Part shown: in pieces, positions 7,440-15,812 of the stretch
Numbering within the stretch: the stretch's first letter is position 1
Layout: every line of letters starts with the position of its first letter
Source of the DNA: Gracilibacter sp. BRH_c7a
Lineage (GTDB): Bacteria; Bacillota; Desulfitobacteriia; Desulfitobacteriales; Syntrophobotulaceae
Length of the DNA: 64,000 bases
NCBI GenBank assembly: GCA_001516055.1
Contig: LOEZ01000077.1
Span: 1-64,000 of the forward strand
Reading direction: 5' to 3'
Notes under the pieces: generated by a model
The model's database searches: none
The model's input: the letters and a program-made list of their open reading frames with translations, nothing else
What the model was told of the DNA's origin: nothing
Program-made: the position numbers and the translations under genes

Positions 7440-9245
7440 ATGGATCAAAGAAAAGAAGCATTAGACAATATCATATGTAACAAACAAATTAGGATAGTCT
7501 TTCAGCCCATCATTTCTATAAGAGACGGCAGTGTTTTAGGATTCGAGGCACTCAGCAGATTCACGTGTGAAAGTGTATTTAAGAATCCTGAAGAATTGTT
7601 TACTGCTGCAGGAGAATATAACCGTCTATGGGATTTGGAATTGCTGTGCAGAACAACCGCTCTTGAAGCAGCATATAAATTCATGATTCCCCCCTATAAT
7701 AAAAAGCTGTTTCTTAATGTGAACCCGAATACGATGCATGATGAATCTTTTAAAAAAGGATTTACAAAAGAATTTTTAAGACAATATAAAATCACTCCAG
7801 ACAATGTCATTTTTGAAATAACCGAAAGAAACGTTGTTGAAGATATAGCAGGCTTCCGATCTACTATCAGTCATTATAAAAGTCAGGACTATAATATTGC
7901 TATCGATGATGCTGGAGCAGGATATTCGGGGCTGAATCTTATCAGTGATGTTAAGCCCAATTACATAAAGCTTGATATGAAGCTGATTCGCGGTATTCAT
8001 ACCGATAAAATAAAAAACGCACTCGTAAAAGGTATGGTTGAATTCTCTAAGGCTTCCAGTATTAAACTCATTGCTGAAGGCGTAGAAACCTACGAAGAAT
8101 TAGAGACACTTGTAAACTTAGGCGTACAATATGGTCAAGGATATTTTATCCAAAAACCGGACACGGAAATTAAGGAGATAAAAACGGAAGTTTTGCAGGC
8201 GGTTAAAGAAATTAATGTCAAGAAGAACCGGTTAATGCGGGATAGTATTTTTAATATAGCTATCCGTTATTTATGCAATCCTACCGGGATTACTTCTCCC
8301 GACGAAACTGTTCGTAATGTATCCGATATTATAAAGCAAAGCCCGAATTGCTTCGGATTATGTGTAATAGATAAGGATATACCTGTAGGAATTATTACAA
8401 AAGAAAAATTGTCTTTAAACTTAAGCGGCCAATATGGTTATACCCTAAATCAAAATAAAACCGTTTCAGTAATAATGGATAAAAACTTCCTGTCAGTAGA
8501 TAGTGAAACACCGGTAAATATTGTGTCGTCAATGGCGATGTCACGACAGAATGACAGGATATATGATTTTATTGTCGTTACAGAAAACAAAAAATATCTC
8601 GGAACGGTGACAATAAAAGATTTGCTTCAAAAATCTACTGAGATTGAAGTTTCAATAGCCAAGCACCATAATCCCTTATCAGGCTTGCCTGGTAATCTGA
8701 TGATTGAACAAAAGCTTAATCAATATATAGAGAGCAACCGCAAATACAGCATTGCCTATCTCGATATCGATAATTTCAAGGCGTATAATGATATTTATGG
8801 ATTTGAAAGCGGAGATTTAGTGATAAAACTGCTGGCTGATATTTTAAGAAACAATGTGCCCTGCGGTCAGTTTATTGGACATGTAGGTGGCGATGATTAT
8901 GTAGTGATCATAGAGAACCACATAACCGAGGATTATTTTAGGAATATAGTCAAACAATTTGAGTCGGATGTTTTGGCTTTTTACAATGAAACGGATATAC
9001 AAAATGGATATATTACCGCAACGAACAGACATGGGGCGGTTGAACAATTTCCACTGATAACACTTACCGCTGTTGTTGTAAATAATAGGTCACGAGTTTA
9101 TCATAGTGCATTTGAGATATCTGCGATGCTTGCAGGCTTAAAAATAAATGCTAAAAATAATAAAGGCGGTTTGAAAACATATCAGAAAAATCATTTCTCG
9201 TCAGCTGTGGAACCGAGAATGTTAATAAAGGTTAAAAACCGGTGA
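7440..9245 (+). CDS. EAL - CBS pair - GGDEF c-di-GMP signalling protein
   Basis: A cytoplasmic protein of 601 residues with three parts in order. An EAL phosphodiesterase domain (about 10-245) has GFEALSR with Glu36, the DDAGAGYSGL loop and EGVET near 213, so its metal and catalytic residues look complete. A CBS-type pair follows (about 270-390). A GGDEF domain (about 405-575) has GGDDY at 483-487 in place of GGDEF and no RxxD inhibitory site upstream. No membrane segment is present. The layout suggests a c-di-GMP phosphodiesterase tuned by a ligand bound to the CBS pair, with the GGDEF half either weakly active or a GTP-binding regulator; this split of roles is inference. An AGAAGGATG ribosome site precedes the ATG. 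Confidence 0.9.
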   Translation: MDQRKEALDNIICNKQIRIVFQPIISIRDGSVLGFEALSRFTCESVFKNPEELFTAAGEYNRLWDLELLCRTTALEAAYKFMIPPYNKKLFLNVNPNTMHDESFKKGFTKEFLRQYKITPDNVIFEITERNVVEDIAGFRSTISHYKSQDYNIAIDDAGAGYSGLNLISDVKPNYIKLDMKLIRGIHTDKIKNALVKGMVEFSKASSIKLIAEGVETYEELETLVNLGVQYGQGYFIQKPDTEIKEIKTEVLQAVKEINVKKNRLMRDSIFNIAIRYLCNPTGITSPDETVRNVSDIIKQSPNCFGLCVIDKDIPVGIITKEKLSLNLSGQYGYTLNQNKTVSVIMDKNFLSVDSETPVNIVSSMAMSRQNDRIYDFIVVTENKKYLGTVTIKDLLQKSTEIEVSIAKHHNPLSGLPGNLMIEQKLNQYIESNRKYSIAYLDIDNFKAYNDIYGFESGDLVIKLLADILRNNVPCGQFIGHVGGDDYVVIIENHITEDYFRNIVKQFESDVLAFYNETDIQNGYITATNRHGAVEQFPLITLTAVVVNNRSRVYHSAFEISAMLAGLKINAKNNKGGLKTYQKNHFSSAVEPRMLIKVKNR

Positions 9246-9348
9246 CTATGTATAAATATATTCAATGAGATTGGTATATTCTCTATCTTGTGCTTAACGA
9301 TAGAATCGTTTATATCAGCCCGATAGGGGGGTGATTTAATGAAAATGA

Positions 9349-9376
9349 TTGTTTTTTGATTTTGATTTGATATAAT
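9349..9376 (+). promoter_or_regulatory. Putative sigma-A promoter of the MCP-like gene
   Basis: TTGTTT (9349-9354), 16 bases, then TATAAT (9371-9376). Transcription would start near 9383 and give a leader of about 105 nt that contains the terminator at 9411. Confidence 0.45.
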
Positions 9377-9410
9377 GATGATATAAGTTTACATAACTTT
9401 AGAAGCAAAG

Positions 9411-9446
9411 GCGCTTCAGGAATTTTATTTCTTGAAGTGTTTTTTT
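9411..9446 (+). terminator. Leader terminator / attenuator before the MCP-like gene
   Basis: GCGCTTCAGGAA pairs with TTCTTGAAGTGT and is followed by TTTTTT, an intrinsic terminator only 43 bases before the next start codon and downstream of a promoter-like element. GAAGC-AAAGGC-GCTTC just upstream could form a competing hairpin that uses the terminator's left arm. This fits attenuation, but a plain terminator or a short RNA is equally possible. Confidence 0.55.
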
Positions 9447-9488
9447 GTGTATTTTTTGAAGCAGAATTGCTCTTAGGGGGATAAGAAA

Positions 9489-10490
9489 ATGGCTAATAAT
9501 AAGCAGCTCGAAATTGATGCGTCTATTCTACTAATTGAACTTAAGGATGCAAATAAGAATATGAAGAAGGTTATTCAATCAATACAGCAGATTGCCCAGC
9601 AAACGAATCTTCTATCCTTAAACTCGGCGATCGAAGCTGCAAGGGCTGGTGAAGCAGGACGTGGATTCAGCGTAGTGGCAGAAGAGATCAAAAAGCTGGC
9701 AACAAGGAGTTTAGAAACCACGAAAGAAAGCACAACAATTATTGAAGATATTCAGACTAAAGCCAATGACGTGATGGCGATAAGAACTGCAGATGTAGCA
9801 TACGACACGATTGATAAGATTGATCGCAATCTATTTGAACGAAATTGCGATGCCCAAGCATGGGCTAGTTTCGATAAAGTTAAAGGTTGTTTGAATAATG
9901 CTAATCGTAATATTGAAGCATGTGCGCTATTGAAGAAATTAGTAGATATCTATGAAGTTTACAATGATCTTTTCGTGCTCGATCTTGAAGGGATAGTCGT
10001 TGCCGCAGGCGTTCATCATGAACTTATTGGGAGAAATATGGGTAATCAAGATTGGTTTACAGATGCGAAAAAAGCAAACTCTATATCGGTCAGCGATTTA
10101 TTTTTATCTCCTTTAGATAATCTGTATACAGTAGCTTATACCTGTCCTATTCTCAGCGAAGACGGCAAAATCCTCGGGTATTTCTCAACGCGATTCAACT
10201 GGAACTTTATTTATGATATTATCGATTCAGCAAGGATAGGAGAAAAGGGAGACATTTGGATTATTAATAAAGATGGATACGTTATCGCCTGCCGGAGTCG
10301 TAAAGGTATTCTAATAGATAATATAAAGGATTTAGAGGCAGCCCGACGTGCCATGAACGGCGAAGAATACGGATATTTATTAGAAAGTGATTCTTATGGG
10401 AATTCGAAAATCTACGGTTATGCACATACGCGGGGCTATAATGCATATAAGGGAAAAAAATGGTCAGCTGTTATTCGTGAAACTATTTAG
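9489..10490 (+). CDS. Soluble MCP-like protein: signalling domain followed by Cache sensor
   Basis: A 333-residue protein. Residues about 10-100 are the tip and descending part of a methyl-accepting chemotaxis signalling domain ([20 protein letters not shown] and [13 protein letters not shown]). Residues about 110-333 form a Cache-type sensor ([47 protein letters not shown]). No signal peptide, transmembrane helix or HAMP domain is visible. The order is reversed from classical receptors, in which an extracytoplasmic sensor precedes the signalling hairpin, so this should be a cytoplasmic receptor sensing an internal ligand. The adaptation regions of a full-length receptor are missing. The ATG follows AGGGGGATAAG. 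A leader terminator precedes it. Confidence 0.82.
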   Translation: MANNKQLEIDASILLIELKDANKNMKKVIQSIQQIAQQTNLLSLNSAIEAARAGEAGRGFSVVAEEIKKLATRSLETTKESTTIIEDIQTKANDVMAIRTADVAYDTIDKIDRNLFERNCDAQAWASFDKVKGCLNNANRNIEACALLKKLVDIYEVYNDLFVLDLEGIVVAAGVHHELIGRNMGNQDWFTDAKKANSISVSDLFLSPLDNLYTVAYTCPILSEDGKILGYFSTRFNWNFIYDIIDSARIGEKGDIWIINKDGYVIACRSRKGILIDNIKDLEAARRAMNGEEYGYLLESDSYGNSKIYGYAHTRGYNAYKGKKWSAVIRETI

Positions 10491-10666
10491 TAATAAAGAG
10501 AAGATTGGAAAGAGGATAATTGACGGGCTGAAGTAATTCTTTCAACACAATCCCGCATGACAACAGTGGAGGTGAACTCAAGGTTTTCGAGGCTGCTTTT
10601 CCGAAAGCCTCGTTACATCACTATTGGAAGGGCAATTGAATTTCTTAATATTGACGGGCACGGATT
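10491..10666. other. Intergenic stretch with a stable hairpin, probably decayed sequence
   Basis: No convincing gene. CGAGGCT (near 10589) and AGCCTCG (near 10606) form a 7-bp stem. The stretch leads straight into the ABC-transporter remnants that follow and may be part of the same decayed segment. Confidence 0.4.
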
Positions 10667-10948
10667 GTAGTTGACGAAAGTTCGCTTGCGGATAATATTC
10701 AGGATAACGGTTTCTCCGTGCAGAGCGAAAAATTCGATTATCTTCTTGACCTTGATGGAAACGTCATAAACGTATCCGACAGCGAGCTTTATGTTCCGAT
10801 ATGCTATTTGAGGGACAACACCGCAAAGGTCAGTGATAAGGCAGTAATATTCGGAAAGGAATTTACTGTTGCAGGATTCCTCCGCGATTCACAGATGAAT
10901 TCAACGCTCTCCTCATCAAAAAGTCGAAATCAGCTCAGGAGATTATGA
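10667..10948 (+). pseudogene. FtsX-type ABC permease fragment
   Basis: An open piece without a proper start, readable from about 10667, that resembles the extracytoplasmic part of FtsX-like ABC permeases: VDESSLADNIQDNGFSV, a YLLDLDGNVINVSDSELYVP segment, then the family-like FGKEFTVAGFLRDSQMN. Both ends of the permease are missing and no membrane helix is present. It runs into an ATPase fragment in another frame, so this is a deletion remnant. Confidence 0.6.
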
Positions 10949-11043
10949 ACATCTTTTCCGAAATGAACGCGGAAGGTACTGCGGTTATGCTTGTAACTCA
11001 AGATGCAAAGGTCGCGGCGAAAATGCTGAAAATTGGTATATGA
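10921..11043 (+). pseudogene. ABC transporter ATPase C-terminal fragment
   Basis: In the frame ending at TGA 11041 the text reads SKSAQEIMNIFSEMNAEGTA then VMLVTQDAKVAAKM, the piece after Walker B of a MacB/LolD-type ATPase (compare SKSS-EIM-IF-EINAEGTT and VTHD; the switch His is Gln here). Walker A, signature and Walker B are absent. It overlaps the permease fragment in a different frame, marking a fusion by deletion. Confidence 0.6.
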
Positions 11044-11318
11044 TTTCTTGTGTGATTAGGATCTTCCAATACTAAAAAACATATCGGGACAGTCGTTTGC
11101 CTTAAAGAAACCACCGTAAGAAGACTTGAGAAATCATGGCTTCTTTTAGTTGTGTTTGTATGTTACGGATATGTAATGAAAAAAAGAAGATACCTGTAGT
11201 TCCAAGTGTCTATATTATGGGGATAAAGTCAATAATGTTAGATAGGAATTCGAAAATAGGAATAATATGTTAAAGTCCTTCCACGTTTGGAAACAGGCAG
11301 TAATTGAGGGAGTTATGT

Positions 11319-12743
11319 ATGAACATCAATTTAAAACAAGGTTGTCTGCTTATAATGTCAGCTTATATCGTAATTTCATCCTCATTCTATTTTATTGCCA
11401 AGGAACAACTAGCCTACAGTCTTGTTTCAAAAGAAATGAGTACCTCTGAGCAATTACTTCCATTAGGAGAAATTGTAGAAGGCATGACAGTTGTACAGCC
11501 TTTCATACTTAATGCAGACAATTTGGAGAGTATTTCCCTCTACACTGCTACTTATGATCGAATGAACGTAGGGCAATTAACAGTACAGATCATTGATTTG
11601 TCTGCAAAATTAGTTTTAAGAGAAAAGGATTTTGATTTAACAAGTATTCCAAATAGCGGTTTGTTAAAGTTTAATTTAGAAAACCCAATACAGGATGTAA
11701 ATGGAAAAATGCTTGCAATAAAGCTTACGTCCAATGGGGAAAAGGGGAATGCTGTAACTGTTTGGCAAAAAAACAATCTTTCTCAAGGACAGGCATTATT
11801 AATTAATGGATACGAGACTGACAAGATATTATGTTTTTCACTTATAGGTAGGAGTGTAAGTTGGGTTGGCCAGTATTATTTTTATGTGGCTTTATTGGTT
11901 GGGTTTATTTTGGGAATTTATCTATGGCACTTAATTTTGGCAGAGAAGAAAGGTCGGATATGTTTAGGGTTACGTGTAATTGATGCTTTTACCAAATACA
12001 GATTTTTATTAAGCCAGCTGATAACGAGGGATTTTAAAACAAAGTACAGACGGTCAGTACTCGGTATACTTTGGAGTTTTCTTAATCCACTGTTGACCAT
12101 GACTGTTCAGTATGTCGTCTTCTCGACATTATTTAAGACAGACATTAGTAATTTTCCAGTATACCTTCTCATTGGTATTGTATTTTTTAGTTTCTTTTTA
12201 GAATCTACTTCTATGTCTTTAATGTCCATTGTAGGGAACGCCAATCTAATTACCAAAGTATATATGCCAAAGTATATTTATCCAGTATCGAGAGTGCTCT
12301 CGTCTTCTATCAACTTCCTTTTGTCTATGATTCCATTATTGATTGTTGTGATATTTACCAAAACGCCTTTTACATTGGCCTACCTGCTTTTGCCTTTTAT
12401 AATTGTATGCCTTGTAGCCTTCTGTATTGGAATGGGAATGTTATTATCATCAGCTATGGTTTATTTTCGTGACACGCAATTTATCTGGAGTGTTCTCAGT
12501 ATGTTATGGATGTATAGTACTCCTATTTTCTATCCGGTTAGTATTATACCGGAGAAATTCATACTGCTTTATAAAATAAATCCACTATACCATTTTATTG
12601 ATTTCAGTCGTGTTGTTATTATGCAAGGAGTCTCGCCTGAGCCCCAAGCTTATGTAATTTGTGCATCATATGCTTTGATTATGCTGGTAATTGGTGGGTT
12701 AATATTTAATGCGACTCAGAACGGGTTTGTTATGCATATATAA
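11319..12743 (+). CDS. Wzm/TagG-type polysaccharide ABC exporter permease with extra N-terminal domain
   Basis: About 474 residues, against 260-280 for a normal Wzm/TagG permease. The C-terminal 270 residues are the ABC-2 permease (FLLSQLITRDFKTKYRRSVL, GILWSFLNPLLTMTVQYVVF, and the tail YKINPLYHFIDFSRVVIM). In front stands an N-terminal membrane helix, a beta-rich domain of about 150 residues, and a second helix (YYFYVALLVGFILGIYLW), which should place the extra domain outside the membrane. The frame opens at a TTG (11304), but the ATG at 11319 has GAGGGAG six bases upstream and is preferred. The ATPase gene follows 12 bases later. It probably exports the glycan built by the genes to 19226. 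Function of the extra domain is unknown; cap recognition is one idea. Confidence 0.85.
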   Translation: MNINLKQGCLLIMSAYIVISSSFYFIAKEQLAYSLVSKEMSTSEQLLPLGEIVEGMTVVQPFILNADNLESISLYTATYDRMNVGQLTVQIIDLSAKLVLREKDFDLTSIPNSGLLKFNLENPIQDVNGKMLAIKLTSNGEKGNAVTVWQKNNLSQGQALLINGYETDKILCFSLIGRSVSWVGQYYFYVALLVGFILGIYLWHLILAEKKGRICLGLRVIDAFTKYRFLLSQLITRDFKTKYRRSVLGILWSFLNPLLTMTVQYVVFSTLFKTDISNFPVYLLIGIVFFSFFLESTSMSLMSIVGNANLITKVYMPKYIYPVSRVLSSSINFLLSMIPLLIVVIFTKTPFTLAYLLLPFIIVCLVAFCIGMGMLLSSAMVYFRDTQFIWSVLSMLWMYSTPIFYPVSIIPEKFILLYKINPLYHFIDFSRVVIMQGVSPEPQAYVICASYALIMLVIGGLIFNATQNGFVMHI

Positions 12744-12755
12744 GGAGCAACATCA

Positions 12756-13472
12756 ATGATAAATGTTGAGAATGTTTCAATGCGCTTTTTTATAACACAG
12801 GATAAAATACAGAGCTTAAAAGAATATGCAATAAAATTCCTGACAAGACAAATTAAATATCAGGAATTTTGGGCGCTTAAAGATATAAGCTTTGAGGTTA
12901 ATAAAGGCGAGGTAGTGGGTATTATCGGAAGAAATGGTGCTGGGAAAAGTACCTTGCTGAAAGTGATTTCGGGGATCTTACGTCCAACTATAGGTTCATC
13001 TGTTTGTAAAGGTAATATTGTGCCTATGTTGGAACTCGGTTCAGGATTTGACCACGATTTGACAGGCCGAGAGAATATATTCCTCAATGGAGCTATTTTA
13101 GGCTACACAAAAAAATTTTTGGAAGACAAGTATGAAGAAATTCTAGAGTTTTCCGAGTTGGGAAGATTTATTGAGGTGCCACTTAGAAACTATTCCTCTG
13201 GTATGCTTATGCGTTTAGCTTTTTCTATTGCTACGGTTGTAAATCCTGAAATACTTATTGTGGATGAAATATTAGCTGTTGGTGATGCCAATTTTCAGGA
13301 AAAGAGTAAGGCTAGAATGCTGGAACTTATGAGTGGCGGGACTACAGTCTTGTTTGTTTCACACAATCTGGAAGAGATTCGCAGTATGTGTAATACGGTC
13401 ATTTGGTTGGATAGTGGACTGATAAAAATGATTGGTGATGCCAAGGAAGTATGTAATGCATACTCAATCTAA
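12756..13472 (+). CDS. Wzt/TagH-type polysaccharide ABC exporter ATPase (short form)
   Basis: A 238-residue ATPase with Walker A GRNGAGKSTLLK, the polysaccharide-exporter segment GSGFDHDLTGRENIFLNG, a signature NYSSGMLMRLAFSIAT, Walker B EILIVDEILAVGD, and the switch His in LFVSHNLEE. It stops right after the nucleotide-binding domain and has no C-terminal carbohydrate-binding domain of the kind found on Wzt proteins that recognise capped O-antigens. Start ATG 12756 has AAGGAG upstream. It pairs with the permease directly before it. Confidence 0.93.
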   Translation: MINVENVSMRFFITQDKIQSLKEYAIKFLTRQIKYQEFWALKDISFEVNKGEVVGIIGRNGAGKSTLLKVISGILRPTIGSSVCKGNIVPMLELGSGFDHDLTGRENIFLNGAILGYTKKFLEDKYEEILEFSELGRFIEVPLRNYSSGMLMRLAFSIATVVNPEILIVDEILAVGDANFQEKSKARMLELMSGGTTVLFVSHNLEEIRSMCNTVIWLDSGLIKMIGDAKEVCNAYSI

Positions 13473-13493
13473 AAAGAATAATGAGGAGCAATT

Positions 13494-15812
13494 ATGGATT
13501 ACGGGAAGTTATACAATCAAAATTATTATGAAAAATCATGTGGAATCGAGTCATATTTAGATACAGATAGATGGGCTCCATTTTATGAAAGTATTGCAGA
13601 TAAAATTATTGACACGCTGAACCCAAGTAAAGTTCTCGATGTTGGTTGTGCTGTAGGTTATTTAGTTGCTGCACTTCGTGACAGAGGTGTAGAAGCTTAT
13701 GGTATCGATGTGTCTGAGTTTGCCATTAGTAAAGTTCGAGAGGATATAAGGCAATATTGCAAAGTTCATTCCGCTTTAGAGCCATTTCCAAAAGGTTTCC
13801 CTCAAATTTATGATTTGATAACAACGATTGAAGTGGCAGAACACCTCTACGAATCTGATGGAATTAGATTAATTGAAAATATCTGTAAGTATACCAAAAA
13901 CATAATTTTTTCTTCCTCTCCTGATGATATTACAGAGAAGACACATTACAATGTGCAACAGGCAGAGTATTGGGCCAAGAAATTTGCTAAAAACGGATTT
14001 ACAAAAGACTTGACCTATGATGCAGCATTTATTGCACCACAGGCAGTGATGTTTGTGAAAAGAGAATATAAGGCAGACAGATTAATAGAAGATTATGAAA
14101 GAACTATTCGTATTCTTAAACAACAAATGCATATAGAAGAATTCAAGAATAAAGCGCAGATAGTTGATTTAAATACTTTGGTGTCTAGCAGGGATAAGCA
14201 AATAGCGAATCTTGAAAGTGTCAGCCATGATAAGGATAAGAGAATAGGCGAAATTGAAAAGAACTTAAGAAATGTCCAACAGGAAAATAATGAATATGTA
14301 GACAATATTATAAAACTTCAAGCTAGTATTGACGAGTTTTCTCACTCAAGTAAATTGTTAAACGAAGATATTATCCGTTGGCAATCGGCCCATAAGGATA
14401 TATCTAATTCTATTTACTGGAGAATTACAAAACCAATCCGTTTAATAATAGATTCTTTAAAATGGTTAATATTCCGAATCAAGCATAATATTCTAACTCG
14501 ATCGATGAAAAAAATATGGCTCTCTGTTCGTACCGTTGGCTTTAGAAATACACTTCGAAAGATAATCGGGAAACTATCTGGTAAGTCTTCCGTTTTGGTC
14601 CGCAAGTCGCAATTTCCGGATAAGACGGATAATTACGATAGAAACGTTAATCTTATTTTAAATGAAAGATTTCGTAGTATTCAACCTATCCAGACTGTTA
14701 ATGGAGAGGAAGAAGTTCGAAGGCTTAATTTTGTTACGGATAGCATTGATTCACATAGTCTTTTGGGTGGTGTAGCGACAGCACTCATTATCGCGACTGA
14801 ATTTGCAAATCGAAATAATTTGACTCTGCGTATTATTACGCGTACAACTCCGGTCAATCCTGTTAACTACGGAAATATTATGAAGATAAGTGGTGTTCCT
14901 ACTGCTGAAAATGTAATCTTTTATTCTGATCACGACAGAGATGTCTTTGGGAATGTTAATTTTAAGCTTGAATTTAATGAAAATGATATTTTCTTCGCTA
15001 CATCGTGGTGGAGTGCTGCTGCTATAAAAAAGACCTCACCTTGGAAAAATTTTTATTATATCATTCAAGAAGTAGAAACTTTCTTTTATCCACATGGGGA
15101 TGAACATCACCTTTGTTCCGAAATTATGCAGGCCGATAATATCTATTACATTGTGAATTCGAAATATTTATATGATTATTTTAAAGTAAATGAACCTAAT
15201 ATCGTGGAAAGAGGCGTGTACTTTGAACCTGCTTTTCCTAAAGCACTATATCAGCCAAAAGAATTTGTGCCAAAAAAGAAATATAAACTCTTCTTTTATG
15301 CACGTCCAAGCAATCCGCGAAATATGTTTTCCTATGGTTTAGAGCTGCTAGAAATGAGCATAAAGAATGGAATCCTAGATACGAATGAGTGGGACATTTA
15401 TTGTGCAGGAGAAGAGATTCCGGGATTAAAGTTTAGTAACGGCTATGCAGCAATAAATATGGGGTTAATGAATTGGCAGGAATATGGTAAATTCCTGAGT
15501 GGAGTTGACCTCGCTCTGACGCTTATGTATACACCGCATCCGAGTTATCCGCCTTATGATGTCGCTAGTTCCGGTGGTGTAGTCGTAACGAATTGCTGGG
15601 GAAATAAGACAACTTTCGACTTCTGTAAGAATGTTATTTTAAGCAACCTAGATCAAAATGAATTCTTAGAATCTATAAACCGCGGGATTGCACTAGCAAA
15701 GGATATTAAACAGAGAAAAGAAAACTATGAAAAAGCGACTATACCGAGGACGTGGAAAGAAACTTTGGGCTCAACGCTCGAATTTATGGAGGAAAAGCTA
15801 AATCATGTATAA
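13494..15812 (+). CDS. Methyltransferase / coiled-coil / WsaF-like glycosyltransferase fusion
   Basis: A 772-residue protein in three parts. Residues about 1-190 are a class I SAM methyltransferase (VLDVGCAVGYLVAALRDRGV, then TTIEVAEHL). Residues about 195-310 are charged and heptad-like, predicted coiled coil. After a link (SIYWRITKPIRLIIDSLKW) common in surface-glycan transferases, residues about 400-770 resemble the WsaF rhamnosyltransferase of S-layer glycan synthesis (DSHSLLGGVATAL, YYIIQEVETFFYPHGDEH, FFYARPSNPRNMFSYGLELL). The combination recalls length-control proteins that methylate a glycan end and measure the chain with a coiled coil (WbdD, WsaE); that role here is inference. ATG 13494 follows GAGGAG, 21 bases after the ATPase gene. 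Confidence 0.85.
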   Translation: MDYGKLYNQNYYEKSCGIESYLDTDRWAPFYESIADKIIDTLNPSKVLDVGCAVGYLVAALRDRGVEAYGIDVSEFAISKVREDIRQYCKVHSALEPFPKGFPQIYDLITTIEVAEHLYESDGIRLIENICKYTKNIIFSSSPDDITEKTHYNVQQAEYWAKKFAKNGFTKDLTYDAAFIAPQAVMFVKREYKADRLIEDYERTIRILKQQMHIEEFKNKAQIVDLNTLVSSRDKQIANLESVSHDKDKRIGEIEKNLRNVQQENNEYVDNIIKLQASIDEFSHSSKLLNEDIIRWQSAHKDISNSIYWRITKPIRLIIDSLKWLIFRIKHNILTRSMKKIWLSVRTVGFRNTLRKIIGKLSGKSSVLVRKSQFPDKTDNYDRNVNLILNERFRSIQPIQTVNGEEEVRRLNFVTDSIDSHSLLGGVATALIIATEFANRNNLTLRIITRTTPVNPVNYGNIMKISGVPTAENVIFYSDHDRDVFGNVNFKLEFNENDIFFATSWWSAAAIKKTSPWKNFYYIIQEVETFFYPHGDEHHLCSEIMQADNIYYIVNSKYLYDYFKVNEPNIVERGVYFEPAFPKALYQPKEFVPKKKYKLFFYARPSNPRNMFSYGLELLEMSIKNGILDTNEWDIYCAGEEIPGLKFSNGYAAINMGLMNWQEYGKFLSGVDLALTLMYTPHPSYPPYDVASSGGVVVTNCWGNKTTFDFCKNVILSNLDQNEFLESINRGIALAKDIKQRKENYEKATIPRTWKETLGSTLEFMEEKLNHV

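Noticed and set aside
9383-9446. c-di-GMP (GEMM) riboswitch in the leader of the MCP-like gene
   Set aside because: GCAAAGGCG looks a little like the GEMM core, but the leader before the terminator is under 40 nt, too short, and the tetraloop receptor and other conserved segments are missing.
10718-10948. A 76-residue independent protein
   Set aside because: Reading frame continues upstream without a start and matches only a middle piece of an ABC permease; treated as remnant.
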